Counted from the first letter of the stretch, positions 49,120-57,391 are shown. The stretch is 64,000 bases of DNA from Algivirga pacifica (GCF_039543525.1 NZ_BAABJX010000052.1:160751-224750); one strand, 5' to 3'. The notes: generated by a model from the letters alone, not told the origin. Numbers and translations: made by a program.

Positions 49120-49668
49120 ATGTCAAGAATTGGTAAAAAACCGATTACCCTTCCTTCAGGTGTTGAAGTAAAATTCAACGAAGGGGTAGTTTCAGTAAAA
49201 GGACCGAAAGGGGAGTTGTCTCAAGAAATGAAAGGAGGCATCGAACTAGAGGTAAATGAGGGAGAGGTTGCTCTTACTCGTCCAAACGAAAGCAAAGAAT
49301 CAAAAGCAATGCATGGTTTGTACCGCGCTTTGATTCAGAATATGGTAGTAGGTGTAACAGAAGGTTACAAGAAGTCTCTAGAGCTTGTGGGTGTAGGTTT
49401 CAAAGCTACAAACCAAGGCAACCTATTGAACTTGGACTTAGGTTACTCGCACTCTATTATTTTCCAGATTCCTGCAGAGCTTTCAGTGTCTACAGAATCT
49501 CCTAAGGGTGCAGCTCCGATTGTGCACATCGAGGGTATCGACAAGCAACTAGTAGGACAAGTAGCTGCGAAGTTGAAGTCTCTAAGAAAGACAGAACCTT
49601 ACAAAGGTAAAGGTGTCAAGTTTGTCGGTGAGGTAATCAGAAGAAAAGCAGGTAAAACTGGTAAATAA
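49120..49668 (+). CDS. rplF: 50S ribosomal protein L6
   Basis: The 182-residue protein begins MSRIGKKPITLPSGVEV and has the duplicated L6 fold ending EPYKGKGVKFVGEVIRRKAGKTGK. L6 lies near the sarcin-ricin loop. Normal length. Confidence 0.97.
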   Translation: MSRIGKKPITLPSGVEVKFNEGVVSVKGPKGELSQEMKGGIELEVNEGEVALTRPNESKESKAMHGLYRALIQNMVVGVTEGYKKSLELVGVGFKATNQGNLLNLDLGYSHSIIFQIPAELSVSTESPKGAAPIVHIEGIDKQLVGQVAAKLKSLRKTEPYKGKGVKFVGEVIRRKAGKTGK

Positions 49669-49676
49669 TAAGCGAC

Positions 49677-50030
49677 ATGGCTACTAAGAAAGATCTAAAA
49701 AGACTTAGAATAAAAAGGATTATCAGAAAAAAGGTTTCTGGTACTGCTGAGAGACCAAGACTTTCTGTGTATAAATCCAACACAGCAATTACTGCGCAGT
49801 TGATCGATGACGAAAAAGGTCATACAATCGCAGCAGTATCTTCTAAAGAAGTTGCTCCTGAAAGTAAGTCAGCTAACATCGCTTTAGCTACTGAAACTGG
49901 TAAAAAGTTGGCGGAGAAAGCTATTGCAGCAGGAGTTTCTGCTGTAATCTTTGACAGAAACGGATACCAGTATCATGGTAAGTTGAAAGCTTTAGCGGAC
50001 GGCGCTAGAGAAGGTGGACTGAAATTCTAA
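49677..50030 (+). CDS. rplR: 50S ribosomal protein L18
   Basis: The 117-residue protein has ERPRLSVYKSNTAITAQLIDD and FDRNGYQYHGKLKALADGAREGGLKF, the L18 signature. It binds 5S rRNA together with L5. It starts 8 bases after rplF. Confidence 0.97.
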   Translation: MATKKDLKRLRIKRIIRKKVSGTAERPRLSVYKSNTAITAQLIDDEKGHTIAAVSSKEVAPESKSANIALATETGKKLAEKAIAAGVSAVIFDRNGYQYHGKLKALADGAREGGLKF

Positions 50031-50043
50031 AAATTTTTGAAGA

Positions 50044-50559
50044 ATGAAACAAGACATCAAAAAAGTAAAATCAACGGACCTGGAGCTAACAGAGAAGGTA
50101 GTTGCGATCAAGCGTGTAGCGAAGGTAGTAAAAGGTGGTAGAAGATTCAGCTTTTCTGCAATCGTTGTAGTTGGAGATGGTAATGGCTCTGTAGGTTACG
50201 GTCTTGGTAAAGCCAATGAGGTGACTGACGCGATCACTAAAGGTATCGACGACGCTAAGAAAAACATGGTGAAAGTTCCTGTATTGAAAGGTACAGTTCC
50301 TCACGCTATGAAAGGTAAGTACGGCGGCGGTAACGTTTTGATCAAGCCAGCTTCTAAGGGTACTGGAGTAATTGCCGGTGGTGCAATGCGTGCCGTATTG
50401 GAATCTGCAGGTGTGCATGACGTATTGGCAAAGTCTCAAGGTTCTTCTAACCCTCACAACGTAGTAAAAGCCACTTTCGACGCTTTGTTGAAAATGCGCG
50501 ATGCTTACACCGTTGCTGAGCAAAGAGGAGTATCTTTGAGCAAAGTATTTAATGGTTAA
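50044..50559 (+). CDS. rpsE: 30S ribosomal protein S5
   Basis: The 171-residue protein has the double-stranded-RNA-binding N-terminal motif VVKGGRRFSFSAIVVVGDGNGSVGYGLGKANEV and the C-terminal GAMRAVLESAGVHDVLAKSQGSSNPHNVV. S5 contributes to decoding accuracy. Normal length and place in the spc operon. Confidence 0.97.
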   Translation: MKQDIKKVKSTDLELTEKVVAIKRVAKVVKGGRRFSFSAIVVVGDGNGSVGYGLGKANEVTDAITKGIDDAKKNMVKVPVLKGTVPHAMKGKYGGGNVLIKPASKGTGVIAGGAMRAVLESAGVHDVLAKSQGSSNPHNVVKATFDALLKMRDAYTVAEQRGVSLSKVFNG

Positions 50560-50576
50560 TTAAATAATTTGAGAAG

Positions 50577-50756
50577 ATGGCGAAAATCAAAATCACTCAA
50601 GTAAGATCTACGATCAAGAGACCTGAGAACCAGAAGCTTACAATCAAAGCATTGGGCTTAGGTAAAATCAACAGAACCGTAGAGCATGAGGCTACTCCTC
50701 AAATTTTGGGGATGGTAAACAAGGTAAGTCACTTGGTTATAGTTGAAGAGTTATAA
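50577..50756 (+). CDS. rpmD: 50S ribosomal protein L30
   Basis: The 59-residue protein reads MAKIKITQVRSTIKRPENQK, then LTIKALGLGKINRTVEH, and ends LVIVEEL, a full L30. It lies 17 bases after rpsE in the usual place before rplO. Its last codons overlap the -33 element of a promoter for rplO. Confidence 0.95.
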   Translation: MAKIKITQVRSTIKRPENQKLTIKALGLGKINRTVEHEATPQILGMVNKVSHLVIVEEL

Positions 50757-50773
50757 TATCTTTTGTACTTTTG
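50743..50773 (+). promoter_or_regulatory. Internal promoter for rplO-secY
   Basis: TTG at 50743-50745, a 20-base spacer and TACTTTTG at 50766-50773 match the consensus, with the -33 element inside the end of rpmD. The transcript would have a leader of about 42 bases before rplO. Confidence 0.6.
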
Positions 50774-50818
50774 CACGTCTGCACTAGTATTTTGTGGATA
50801 TTTTGATTTATAATTATT

Positions 50819-51265
50819 ATGAAATTACATACATTACGTCCAGCAGCAGGATCTGTAAGAAACAACAAGAGGGTTGGTAGAGGACAAGGTTCCGGCAGAG
50901 GGGGTACTTCGACAAGAGGTCACAAAGGTGCGAAGTCCAGATCTGGTTACAGCCAAAAAATTGGTTTCGAAGGAGGTCAAATGCCTCTTTACAGACGAGT
51001 GCCAAAGTTTGGTTTCAAAAACCCTTTTAGAGTTGAGTACACTCCTGTGAACTTGGATACTCTGCAAAAAATCGCTGAGGCTAAGGGCATCACAGCATTT
51101 ACTCAAGAAGAACTTGTTAATCTTGGTCTTGTGAACAAGAATGACAAAATTAAAGTATTGGGTAGAGGTGAGCTTAAAGCTAGTTTAGAGGTATCGGCAC
51201 ACGCATTTTCTGCTTCAGCTAAAGCAGCTATTGAGCAAGCGGGCGGAAAAGCAAATACACTTTAA
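50819..51265 (+). CDS. rplO: 50S ribosomal protein L15
   Basis: The 148-residue protein begins MKLHTLRPAAGSVRNNKRVGRGQGSGRGGTSTRGHKG, the Gly/Arg-rich L15 signature, with FEGGQMPLYRRVPKFGF in the middle. It is needed for late large-subunit assembly. secY follows 5 bases later. Confidence 0.97.
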   Translation: MKLHTLRPAAGSVRNNKRVGRGQGSGRGGTSTRGHKGAKSRSGYSQKIGFEGGQMPLYRRVPKFGFKNPFRVEYTPVNLDTLQKIAEAKGITAFTQEELVNLGLVNKNDKIKVLGRGELKASLEVSAHAFSASAKAAIEQAGGKANTL

Positions 51266-51270
51266 TAAGC

Positions 51271-52605
51271 ATGAAGAAGTTTATCACGACACTAAGGGAC
51301 ATTTTTCAAATCAAGGAACTCAGAGATAGAATTTTCTATACCCTGGGTTTTCTTGCTGTATTTAGACTAGGGTCATTTATTTTGTTGCCAGGCTTGGATC
51401 CGGAAATTGTTTCGGCTGCAGCAGGTAATCCAAGTAATGATCTTATGGGATTCCTAGATACACTTTTAGGGGGAGCATTCAGTAGAGTTTCTATCTTTGC
51501 TCTAGGTATCATGCCTTACATCTCTGCATCTATCGTGGTGCAGTTGTTAGGAATGGCTGTCCCGTACTTTCAACGACTTCAGAAAGAAGGAGAGTCGGGT
51601 AGAAAAAAGATCAACCAAATTACAAGGGTATTGACCATCGCTATTACGTTGGCTCAATCTTCTGCGTATTTGGCTACGTCTGTTCCTGAAGGAGCAGTGA
51701 TCGTTTCTCAACAATTCTTCTATGTGTCGTCAGTAATCCTTCTGACAGCAGGTACAGTCTTCTGTATGTGGTTGGGTGAGCGTATTACAGATAAGGGTAT
51801 CGGTAATGGTATCTCTATGCTGATCATGATCGGTATTATCTCTGCGCTTCCAGCAGCAATCATGCAAGAGATTGACAGTAATAGCAATGCGCTATGGTTG
51901 GTGATTGAACTCATTATGATGTTCTTCGTAATCATGGGTGTAGTGTTGTTGACAACTGCCATCAGAAAAGTACCAGTACAATATGCTAAACAGATTGTAG
52001 GAGCTGGTGGTAAAAAGAAATCATTCAAGACCGGACAGAGATCTTATATTCCTCTTAAGGTGAATGCCGCAAACGTGATGCCTATCATCTTTGCTCAATC
52101 TTTGATGTTCTTGCCTTCTCTTATTGCAGGTTTATTCGCTGAAACTAGCGATACTGCAGTTTGGATTGCAAACAACTTCTCAGATTACACGTCGGTTGCG
52201 TATAACACAACCTTCGCAACGTTGATCATCTTGTTTACGTATTTTTACACGGCAATTACAATCAATCCTGATCAAATGGCAGATGACTTGAAAAGAAACA
52301 ATGCTTTCATTCCGGGTGTTAAACCAGGAGAAGCAACGTCTCATTACATCAGCTTGATCTTGGATAAAATCACACTTCCTAGTGCTATATTCTTGGCAGT
52401 TATTGCAGTACTTCCTGCTTTTGCACAGTATGCAAACGTAACCGCTAGTTTGGCACCATTCTTTGGAGGAACATCATTGATCATCATGGTGGGAGTAATC
52501 TTGGATACTATCCAGCAGATTGACTCTTACTTGCTAATGAATAGCTATGATGGCATGATGCAGTCTGGGAACGTTAAGGGAAGACAAAATGTTGCAATAG
52601 CTTAA
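51271..52605 (+). CDS. secY: Preprotein translocase subunit SecY
   Basis: SecY is the channel of the Sec translocon in the inner membrane. The 444-residue protein has ten hydrophobic segments, the plug-region LLPGLDPEI and the family motifs SIFALGIMPYISASIVVQLLGM and GIGNGISMLIMIGI; KKSFKTGQRSYIPLKVNAANVMPIIFAQ is in the second half. Its TAA stop shares one base with the map ATG. Confidence 0.97.
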   Translation: MKKFITTLRDIFQIKELRDRIFYTLGFLAVFRLGSFILLPGLDPEIVSAAAGNPSNDLMGFLDTLLGGAFSRVSIFALGIMPYISASIVVQLLGMAVPYFQRLQKEGESGRKKINQITRVLTIAITLAQSSAYLATSVPEGAVIVSQQFFYVSSVILLTAGTVFCMWLGERITDKGIGNGISMLIMIGIISALPAAIMQEIDSNSNALWLVIELIMMFFVIMGVVLLTTAIRKVPVQYAKQIVGAGGKKKSFKTGQRSYIPLKVNAANVMPIIFAQSLMFLPSLIAGLFAETSDTAVWIANNFSDYTSVAYNTTFATLIILFTYFYTAITINPDQMADDLKRNNAFIPGVKPGEATSHYISLILDKITLPSAIFLAVIAVLPAFAQYANVTASLAPFFGGTSLIIMVGVILDTIQQIDSYLLMNSYDGMMQSGNVKGRQNVAIA

Positions 52606-53381
52606 TGAAAGTCTATTATAAAACAGAAGATGAAATAGCTCTTATGCGTGAAAGCGCTGACCTTTTGGGAAGAGCTCATGCAGAAGTTGCGAAAAACATC
52701 AAAGAAGGGGTGAGCCTTAAGCAACTTGATAAAATTGCTGAGCAATTTATCAAGGACCATGGGGCTAACCCCTCCTTCTTGAATTATGGAGGATTTCCGG
52801 CATCACTATGTATGTCATTGAATGATGTAGTAGTACACGGAATTCCGAATAATTATGAGTTGAAGGATGGAGATGTGATCTCTATTGATTGTGGAGTATA
52901 CCTGAATGGCTTCCACTCTGATAGTGCATACACCTACCCTGTAGGAAATGTTGCACCTGAAGTGATGAAACTTCTGAAAGTTACACAAGAATGTTTAACT
53001 TTGGGGATTCAACAAGCCAAGTTGAATAATCACATCGAGGATATTGGTTACACCGTACAGAAATATGCCGAAACACACGGATATGGTGTGGTAAGAGAAC
53101 TAGTAGGACATGGATTGGGGAGAGATCTTCATGAAAAGCCGGAAGTTCCTAATTACGGTAAAAAAGGACGAGGACTCAAAATCAAAGATGGGCTAGTTAT
53201 TGCGATTGAGCCAATGATTAACTTGGGGACTAGAGGAATCGTACAGGATGCAGATGGATGGACAATCCGTACCAGAGATGGCAAACCGTCTGCTCATTAT
53301 GAGCATACTGTTGCGATACATAATGGGGAAACAGAAGTGTTGACCACGTTTAAATACATAGAAGAAGTCTATAAATTCTAA
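52605..53381 (+). CDS. map: Methionine aminopeptidase, type I
   Basis: The enzyme removes the initiator Met from nascent proteins. The 258-residue protein has the metal ligands of the pita-bread fold: the two Asp of SIDCGVYLNGFHSDSAYTY, His in GHGLGRDLHEKP, Glu in AIEPMI and the last Glu in YEHTVAI. It is translationally coupled to secY; adk, often found between them in other phyla, is absent. Confidence 0.97.
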   Translation: MKVYYKTEDEIALMRESADLLGRAHAEVAKNIKEGVSLKQLDKIAEQFIKDHGANPSFLNYGGFPASLCMSLNDVVVHGIPNNYELKDGDVISIDCGVYLNGFHSDSAYTYPVGNVAPEVMKLLKVTQECLTLGIQQAKLNNHIEDIGYTVQKYAETHGYGVVRELVGHGLGRDLHEKPEVPNYGKKGRGLKIKDGLVIAIEPMINLGTRGIVQDADGWTIRTRDGKPSAHYEHTVAIHNGETEVLTTFKYIEEVYKF

Positions 53382-53382
53382 T

Positions 53383-53601
53383 ATGCCAAAACAATCTAAT
53401 ATCGAACTGGACGGAACAATTGTCGAAGCTTTGCCAAATGCAATGTTCCGCGTAGAATTGCAAAATGGGCACCAAGTGGTAGCTCATATTTCGGGTAAAA
53501 TGAGAATGCACTATATTCGTATTCTACCTGGGGATAAAGTGAAATTGGAAATGTCCCCTTACGATTTGACCAAAGGTAGAATTGTCTATCGTTATAAATA
53601 A
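53383..53601 (+). CDS. infA: Translation initiation factor IF-1
   Basis: The 72-residue OB-fold protein has IELDGTIVEALPNAMFRVELQNGHQVVAHISGKMRMHYIRILPGDKV-type sequence and ends KGRIVYRYK. IF-1 blocks the A site during initiation. It starts one base after the map stop. Confidence 0.97.
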   Translation: MPKQSNIELDGTIVEALPNAMFRVELQNGHQVVAHISGKMRMHYIRILPGDKVKLEMSPYDLTKGRIVYRYK

Positions 53602-53679
53602 TGTAACGAAAAGGGACGAATAGAAAGGTTAATTGTTATCGTTTGTTAATGAGCGGGTAATAATAGAACTATTCGGGTG

Positions 53680-53687
53680 TACATTTG
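53680..53687 (+). promoter_or_regulatory. -7 element upstream of rpmJ
   Basis: TACATTTG matches TAnnTTTG in the 169-base spacer after infA, 84 bases before rpmJ. No TTG stands at the correct distance. It may start a separate alpha-operon transcript. Confidence 0.4.
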
Positions 53688-53770
53688 CCTTTTACCTTAG
53701 TGACGAAGAAACACTTACCTAAATATATAAACTTTCAGGGGTTATTTTGTAATCTTTAAATTAAAGAGAA

Positions 53771-53887
53771 ATGAAGGTTAGAGCTTCAATTAAGAAGAGA
53801 AGTGCTGATGATAAGATCATCAGACGTAATGGAAAGGTATACGTAATCAATAAGAAAAATCCTCGTCATAAGCAAAGACAAGGGTAA
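53771..53887 (+). CDS. rpmJ: 50S ribosomal protein L36, cysteine-free form
   Basis: The 38-residue protein reads MKVRASIKKRSADDKIIRR and ends NPRHKQRQG. The family's zinc site (three Cys and one His) is reduced to the His; all Cys are replaced (RSADD, VINKK). It is therefore the zinc-independent form. Position between infA and rpsM is standard. Confidence 0.95.
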   Translation: MKVRASIKKRSADDKIIRRNGKVYVINKKNPRHKQRQG

Positions 53888-53943
53888 TGGTACCTTACCG
53901 TGTAACTTTTTTACAATTTAAATTCACAGTAATTAAATAAGTA

Positions 53944-54312
53944 ATGGCACGTATTTCAGGAGTTGATATTCCGGATAATAAAAGAGGCGTTATCTCTTTG
54001 ACGTACATTTTCGGAATCGGCAAAGCATCTGCTGCAGGTATTTTAGCAGAGGCGGGTGTTGATGAAAACAAAAAAGTAGCGGATTGGAATGACGAAGAGT
54101 CAATGAAAATTCGTGATATCATCAACAATGGCTACAAAATTGAAGGTGAACTGAAGTCAGAGGTTCAGTTGAACATCAAGCGTTTGATGGATATCGGTTG
54201 CTACAGAGGTTTGAGACACAGAAAAGGTCTTCCTTTGAGAGGTCAAAGAACAAAGAACAACGCTCGTACTCGTAAGGGTAAGAGAAAGACAGTAGCAAAC
54301 AAGAAAAAGTAA
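53944..54312 (+). CDS. rpsM: 30S ribosomal protein S13
   Basis: The 122-residue protein begins MARISGVDIPDNKRGVISLTYIFGIGKASA and ends in the basic tail RGQRTKNNARTRKGKRKTVANKKK. S13 contacts the head of the 30S subunit and bridge B1. Normal length. Confidence 0.97.
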   Translation: MARISGVDIPDNKRGVISLTYIFGIGKASAAGILAEAGVDENKKVADWNDEESMKIRDIINNGYKIEGELKSEVQLNIKRLMDIGCYRGLRHRKGLPLRGQRTKNNARTRKGKRKTVANKKK

Positions 54313-54340
54313 TTTTTAGTATATTCAACTGGATTAAGCA

Positions 54341-54733
54341 ATGGCTCAGAAGAGAAAAGATAAAGCTAAGAAAAGAGTTGTTAAGGTTGAAGCTCAAGGC
54401 CAAGTGCACATCAAAGCTTCTTTTAACAATATCATCATCTCTATCACTAACCTGGAAGGGCAAGTGATTTCTTGGTCTTCTGCGGGTAAGATGGGATTCA
54501 GAGGTTCTAAAAAGAACACTCCATATGCTGCGCAGCAGGCGGCTGCAGACTGTGCGAAAGTAGCACACGATCTTGGTCTAAGAAAAGTAGAAGTTTTCGT
54601 TAAAGGACCAGGTTCGGGTAGAGAGTCTGCCATCAGAACTATTCAAAACTCAGGTATTGAAGTAACGACTATCAGAGACGTGACTCCACTACCGCACAAC
54701 GGATGTCGTCCTCCTAAGAGAAGAAGAGTCTAA
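54341..54733 (+). CDS. rpsK: 30S ribosomal protein S11
   Basis: The 130-residue protein has HIKASFNNIIISITNLEGQVISWSSAGKMGFRGSKKNTPYAAQ and ends DVTPLPHNGCRPPKRRRV, both diagnostic. S11 lies on the platform near the mRNA exit. Confidence 0.97.
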   Translation: MAQKRKDKAKKRVVKVEAQGQVHIKASFNNIIISITNLEGQVISWSSAGKMGFRGSKKNTPYAAQQAAADCAKVAHDLGLRKVEVFVKGPGSGRESAIRTIQNSGIEVTTIRDVTPLPHNGCRPPKRRRV

Positions 54734-54743
54734 TCATAGGAAA

Positions 54744-54800
54744 CGGCTAAATGTGTGGGTGTATACATTGAATAGATAGTTGGCCATTAGCCGTGGCCAA
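54744..54800 (+). promoter_or_regulatory. Competing-stem leader in the rpsK-rpsD spacer
   Basis: A perfect 7-bp hairpin TTGGCCA/TGGCCAA (54780-54786, 54794-54800) has the loop TTAGCCG, which is exactly complementary to CGGCTAA at 54744-54750. A small hairpin ATGTGT/ATACAT lies between. The two 7-bp helices cannot both form fully, so this is either a two-state switch or a partial pseudoknot, 42 bases before the gene for S4. S4 regulates its operon through a pseudoknot in E. coli. Confidence 0.5.
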
Positions 54801-54842
54801 GATCATTATTTTTATTATATTATATTAATTTTAGAATAAGAA

Positions 54843-55448
54843 ATGGCTAGATATACAGGACCTACCTCCAAAATTGCTAGAAAGTTTAATGATCCAATTT
54901 TTGGGGCGTGTAAAGAGCTTAAGAAAAAGAACTATCCTCCGGGACAGCACGGAAAGAATAGAAGAAGAAAGCAGTCTGAATATGCAGTTCAGTTGGCTGC
55001 TAAGCAGAAGGCAAAATACACTTACGGTGTATTGGAGAAGCAATTCCGTAACCTTTATAAAAAAGCATCTTCTAAACCAGGAATCACTGGTACGATTTTG
55101 CTTCAATTGTTGGAAGCTAGATTAGACAACACTGTTTACAGATTAGGACTTGCTCCTACTCGTAGAGCAGCGCGTCAGTTAGTTTCTCACAAGCATATTA
55201 CTGTGAATGGCTCTATTGTTAATATTCCTTCATTCTCTTTGAAAGTTGGTGACATTGTAAGTGTTAAAGGTAAGTCACAAGCTTTGAAAGTTGTTCAAGA
55301 ATCAGTTTCTGGTCGTCAGCGTTCTGCTTACCCTTGGTTGGAGTGGGACTCAGACAAATTTGCTGGTAAATTCTTGACGTACCCTGAAAGAGATGAGATC
55401 CCTGAAAATCTACAGGAGCAATTGATCGTCGAATTGTACTCTAAGTAA
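54843..55448 (+). CDS. rpsD: 30S ribosomal protein S4
   Basis: The 201-residue protein begins MARYTGPTSKIARKFNDPIFG, carries YPPGQHGKNRRRKQSEYAVQL and the S4 RNA-binding domain LDNTVYRLGLAPTRRAARQLVSHKHITVNG. S4 initiates 30S assembly and is an autoregulator in several phyla. The spacer before it has competing stems. Confidence 0.97.
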   Translation: MARYTGPTSKIARKFNDPIFGACKELKKKNYPPGQHGKNRRRKQSEYAVQLAAKQKAKYTYGVLEKQFRNLYKKASSKPGITGTILLQLLEARLDNTVYRLGLAPTRRAARQLVSHKHITVNGSIVNIPSFSLKVGDIVSVKGKSQALKVVQESVSGRQRSAYPWLEWDSDKFAGKFLTYPERDEIPENLQEQLIVELYSK

Positions 55449-55458
55449 TAAAATTTTC

Positions 55459-55496
55459 GAAGCAGCTTTTGAAAGGTTTCTTTCAAAGGCTGTTTC
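55459..55496 (+). other. Long hairpin in the rpsD-rpoA spacer
   Basis: Bases 55459-55475 pair with 55480-55496 over 17 bp with two G-U pairs and a GTTT loop. No T run follows, so it is more likely an RNA-processing or attenuation structure than a terminator. It would set the rpoA-rplQ part apart from the upstream message. Confidence 0.65.
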
Positions 55497-55537
55497 AACT
55501 ATCATATACATAATCTCCAGAAAAACCAACATCATAT

Positions 55538-56530
55538 ATGTCCATTTTAGCTTTTCAAATGCCTGATAAGGTGGTGATGGAAAAAGCAGACGATTTTCAT
55601 GGTCTCTTTGAATTCAAACCACTTGAAAGAGGGTATGGCGTTACCGTAGGTAATGCGCTGAGACGAATTCTACTCTCATCCTTGGAAGGTTATGCAATCG
55701 TGGGGGTGAAGTTCCCTACTGTGTTGCATGAGTTTTCGACTATGGAAGGGGTAGTGGAAGATGTGACGGAAATCATTCTGAATTTGAAGCAAGTTCGTTT
55801 CAAGAAAGTTTCCGATGATCCTAACTTTAAGATCAACATCAGTATCAGCGGAAAAGACAAATTCACCGCAGGTGATATTACGCAGTTTACAAACGACTTC
55901 GAAGTATTAAACCCAGATCACGTGGTTTGTCATGTAGATCCTTCGATTAATCTTCAGGTTGAACTGACGTTAAGCAAGGGAAGAGGCTATCTTCCTGCGG
56001 AAGAGCAGCAAAATGGTGAGGATGTTGTAGGTTATATTCCTATTGACTCCATTTTCACTCCAGTGAAAAATGTAAAGTATCACGTAGAAAACTTTAGGGT
56101 TGAACAAAAGACTGACTACGAGAAACTGATCATTGACATTGAGACAGATGGATCTATTCACCCAGAGGATGCTTTGAAAGGAGCTGCACATATCTTGATC
56201 CAGCACTTCATGTTGTTCTCTGATGATACAATGACATGGGATCCTACTGACAAGAAGGATGAAGAGCCTATCGATGAGGAATTCCTTCATATGCGTAAGC
56301 TATTGAAGACTCCATTGTCTGAGCTTGATCTTTCTGTTAGAGCTTATAACTGTCTAAAAGCTGCTGATGTGAAGACGTTAGGTGATTTGGCTTCTCTTGA
56401 GATCTCTGATATGATGAAATTCAGAAACTTCGGTAAGAAGTCCCTGACGGAGTTGGAGCAGTTGGTAGCGGAAAAAGGATTGACATTTGGTATGGATGTT
56501 ACCAAATACAAACTGGATGACGATTATTAA
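55538..56530 (+). CDS. rpoA: DNA-directed RNA polymerase subunit alpha
   Basis: The 330-residue protein has the dimerising N-terminal domain (FKPLERGYGVTVGNALRRILLSSLEGYAIVG), the second half with PVKNVKYHVENFRVEQKTDYEKLI, a linker and the C-terminal DNA-binding domain with VRAYNCLKAADVKTLGDLA. It is complete and of normal length. Confidence 0.97.
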   Translation: MSILAFQMPDKVVMEKADDFHGLFEFKPLERGYGVTVGNALRRILLSSLEGYAIVGVKFPTVLHEFSTMEGVVEDVTEIILNLKQVRFKKVSDDPNFKINISISGKDKFTAGDITQFTNDFEVLNPDHVVCHVDPSINLQVELTLSKGRGYLPAEEQQNGEDVVGYIPIDSIFTPVKNVKYHVENFRVEQKTDYEKLIIDIETDGSIHPEDALKGAAHILIQHFMLFSDDTMTWDPTDKKDEEPIDEEFLHMRKLLKTPLSELDLSVRAYNCLKAADVKTLGDLASLEISDMMKFRNFGKKSLTELEQLVAEKGLTFGMDVTKYKLDDDY

Positions 56531-56580
56531 TAGCTAGTATACTTCGGTAAGTGTTTATTTTAGTGGCTTCATGGCCAGAA

Positions 56581-56658
56581 AGTGCCAGTACCTAATACGG
56601 CTGGTACTATAAAGTTTATAATGTTGTAAAAATGATAGTACCTAATACGGCTATCGTT
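56581..56658 (+). promoter_or_regulatory. Tandem stem-loops with identical loops upstream of rplQ
   Basis: Two hairpins, each with an 8-bp stem and the same 12-base loop TACCTAATACGG, lie at 56581-56608 (stem AGTGCCAG/CTGGTACT) and 56631-56658 (stem AATGATAG/CTATCGTT, one G-U pair). Inside the loop CC and GG can pair, leaving a bulged UA and the hexaloop UAAUAC. The stems differ at several positions on both sides yet stay paired. The second ends 14 bases before rplQ. This looks like a pair of binding sites in the mRNA, perhaps for L17. Confidence 0.75.
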
Positions 56659-56672
56659 AATAAGAATCTACG

Positions 56673-57140
56673 ATGAGACACGGAAAAAAATTCAACCACC
56701 TAGGTAGAAAAACTGCTCACAGAAAAGCAATGCTTACAAACATGGCTAATTCTTTGATTGAGCACAAAAGAATCAACACTACTGTAGCGAAAGCAAAAGC
56801 ACTTCGTCAGTTTGTTGAGCCTTTGATCACTAAAGCAAAGGATGATAGCCAGCACTCTAGAAGAGTTGTTTTCTCTTACTTGCAAAACAAGCAAGCAATC
56901 GATGAGTTGTTTGGAACAGTTGCTGACAAAGTAGCTGACAGACCAGGTGGATATACTCGTATTATCAAGACTGGTAGACGTTTGGGTGATGGTGCTGAAA
57001 TGGCAATGATCGAGTTGGTTGATTTCAACGAAATCTATAGCCCTAAAGGTACTACTGCTACTAAATCGAAGAGAAGAAGAAGAAAGAAAGCTTCTGACGC
57101 TGCCGATGCTAGCACTGAGTCTAACGAATCAGCTGAGTAA
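56673..57140 (+). CDS. rplQ: 50S ribosomal protein L17
   Basis: The first ~115 residues are L17 (MRHGKKFNHLGRKTAHRKAMLTNMANSLIEHKRI, GGYTRIIKTGRRLGDGAEMAMIELVDFN). A 35-residue basic then Ser/Ala-rich tail (KSKRRRRKKASDAADASTESNESAE) follows, a variable extension often seen in this phylum. L17 lies close to the exit tunnel. It ends the ribosomal cluster at a terminator. Confidence 0.96.
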   Translation: MRHGKKFNHLGRKTAHRKAMLTNMANSLIEHKRINTTVAKAKALRQFVEPLITKAKDDSQHSRRVVFSYLQNKQAIDELFGTVADKVADRPGGYTRIIKTGRRLGDGAEMAMIELVDFNEIYSPKGTTATKSKRRRRKKASDAADASTESNESAE

Positions 57141-57172
57141 TTCTTATGCGAGTCGTTATTGAAAATATAAAG

Positions 57173-57209
57173 AAAGGGAATCAGTCGTTATGACTGTTTC
57201 CCTTTTTTT
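57173..57209 (+). terminator. Terminator at the end of the ribosomal cluster
   Basis: AAAGGGAA-x-CAGTC pairs with GACTG-x-TTCCCTTT around a 5-base loop, with seven T at the end. It lies 33 bases after the rplQ stop. Confidence 0.9.
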
Positions 57210-57348
57210 ATGAGCTAAAAATGTACTGAGTTGAACAAACATTGGTACTTTAGCTGTTTTATGATGTGAAAATACTGATATTCAGTGAATTTCTATTAGT
57301 TGACGATTATTATCCCTTATTTCTTTAACAATTTTATCGTAATATTTT

Positions 57349-57356
57349 TACCTTTG
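57349..57356 (+). promoter_or_regulatory. -7 element of the carA promoter
   Basis: TACCTTTG, 36 bases before carA, is a perfect TAnnTTTG match. The -33 region has TTTAAC instead of TTG. Confidence 0.55.
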
Positions 57357-57391
57357 CGCAATTTTAAGGTAATAAAAAGTCTGTAGTATAC

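Noticed and set aside
50086..50523. 145-codon open frame antisense to rpsE
   Set aside because: It is a shadow of a highly conserved ribosomal protein gene.
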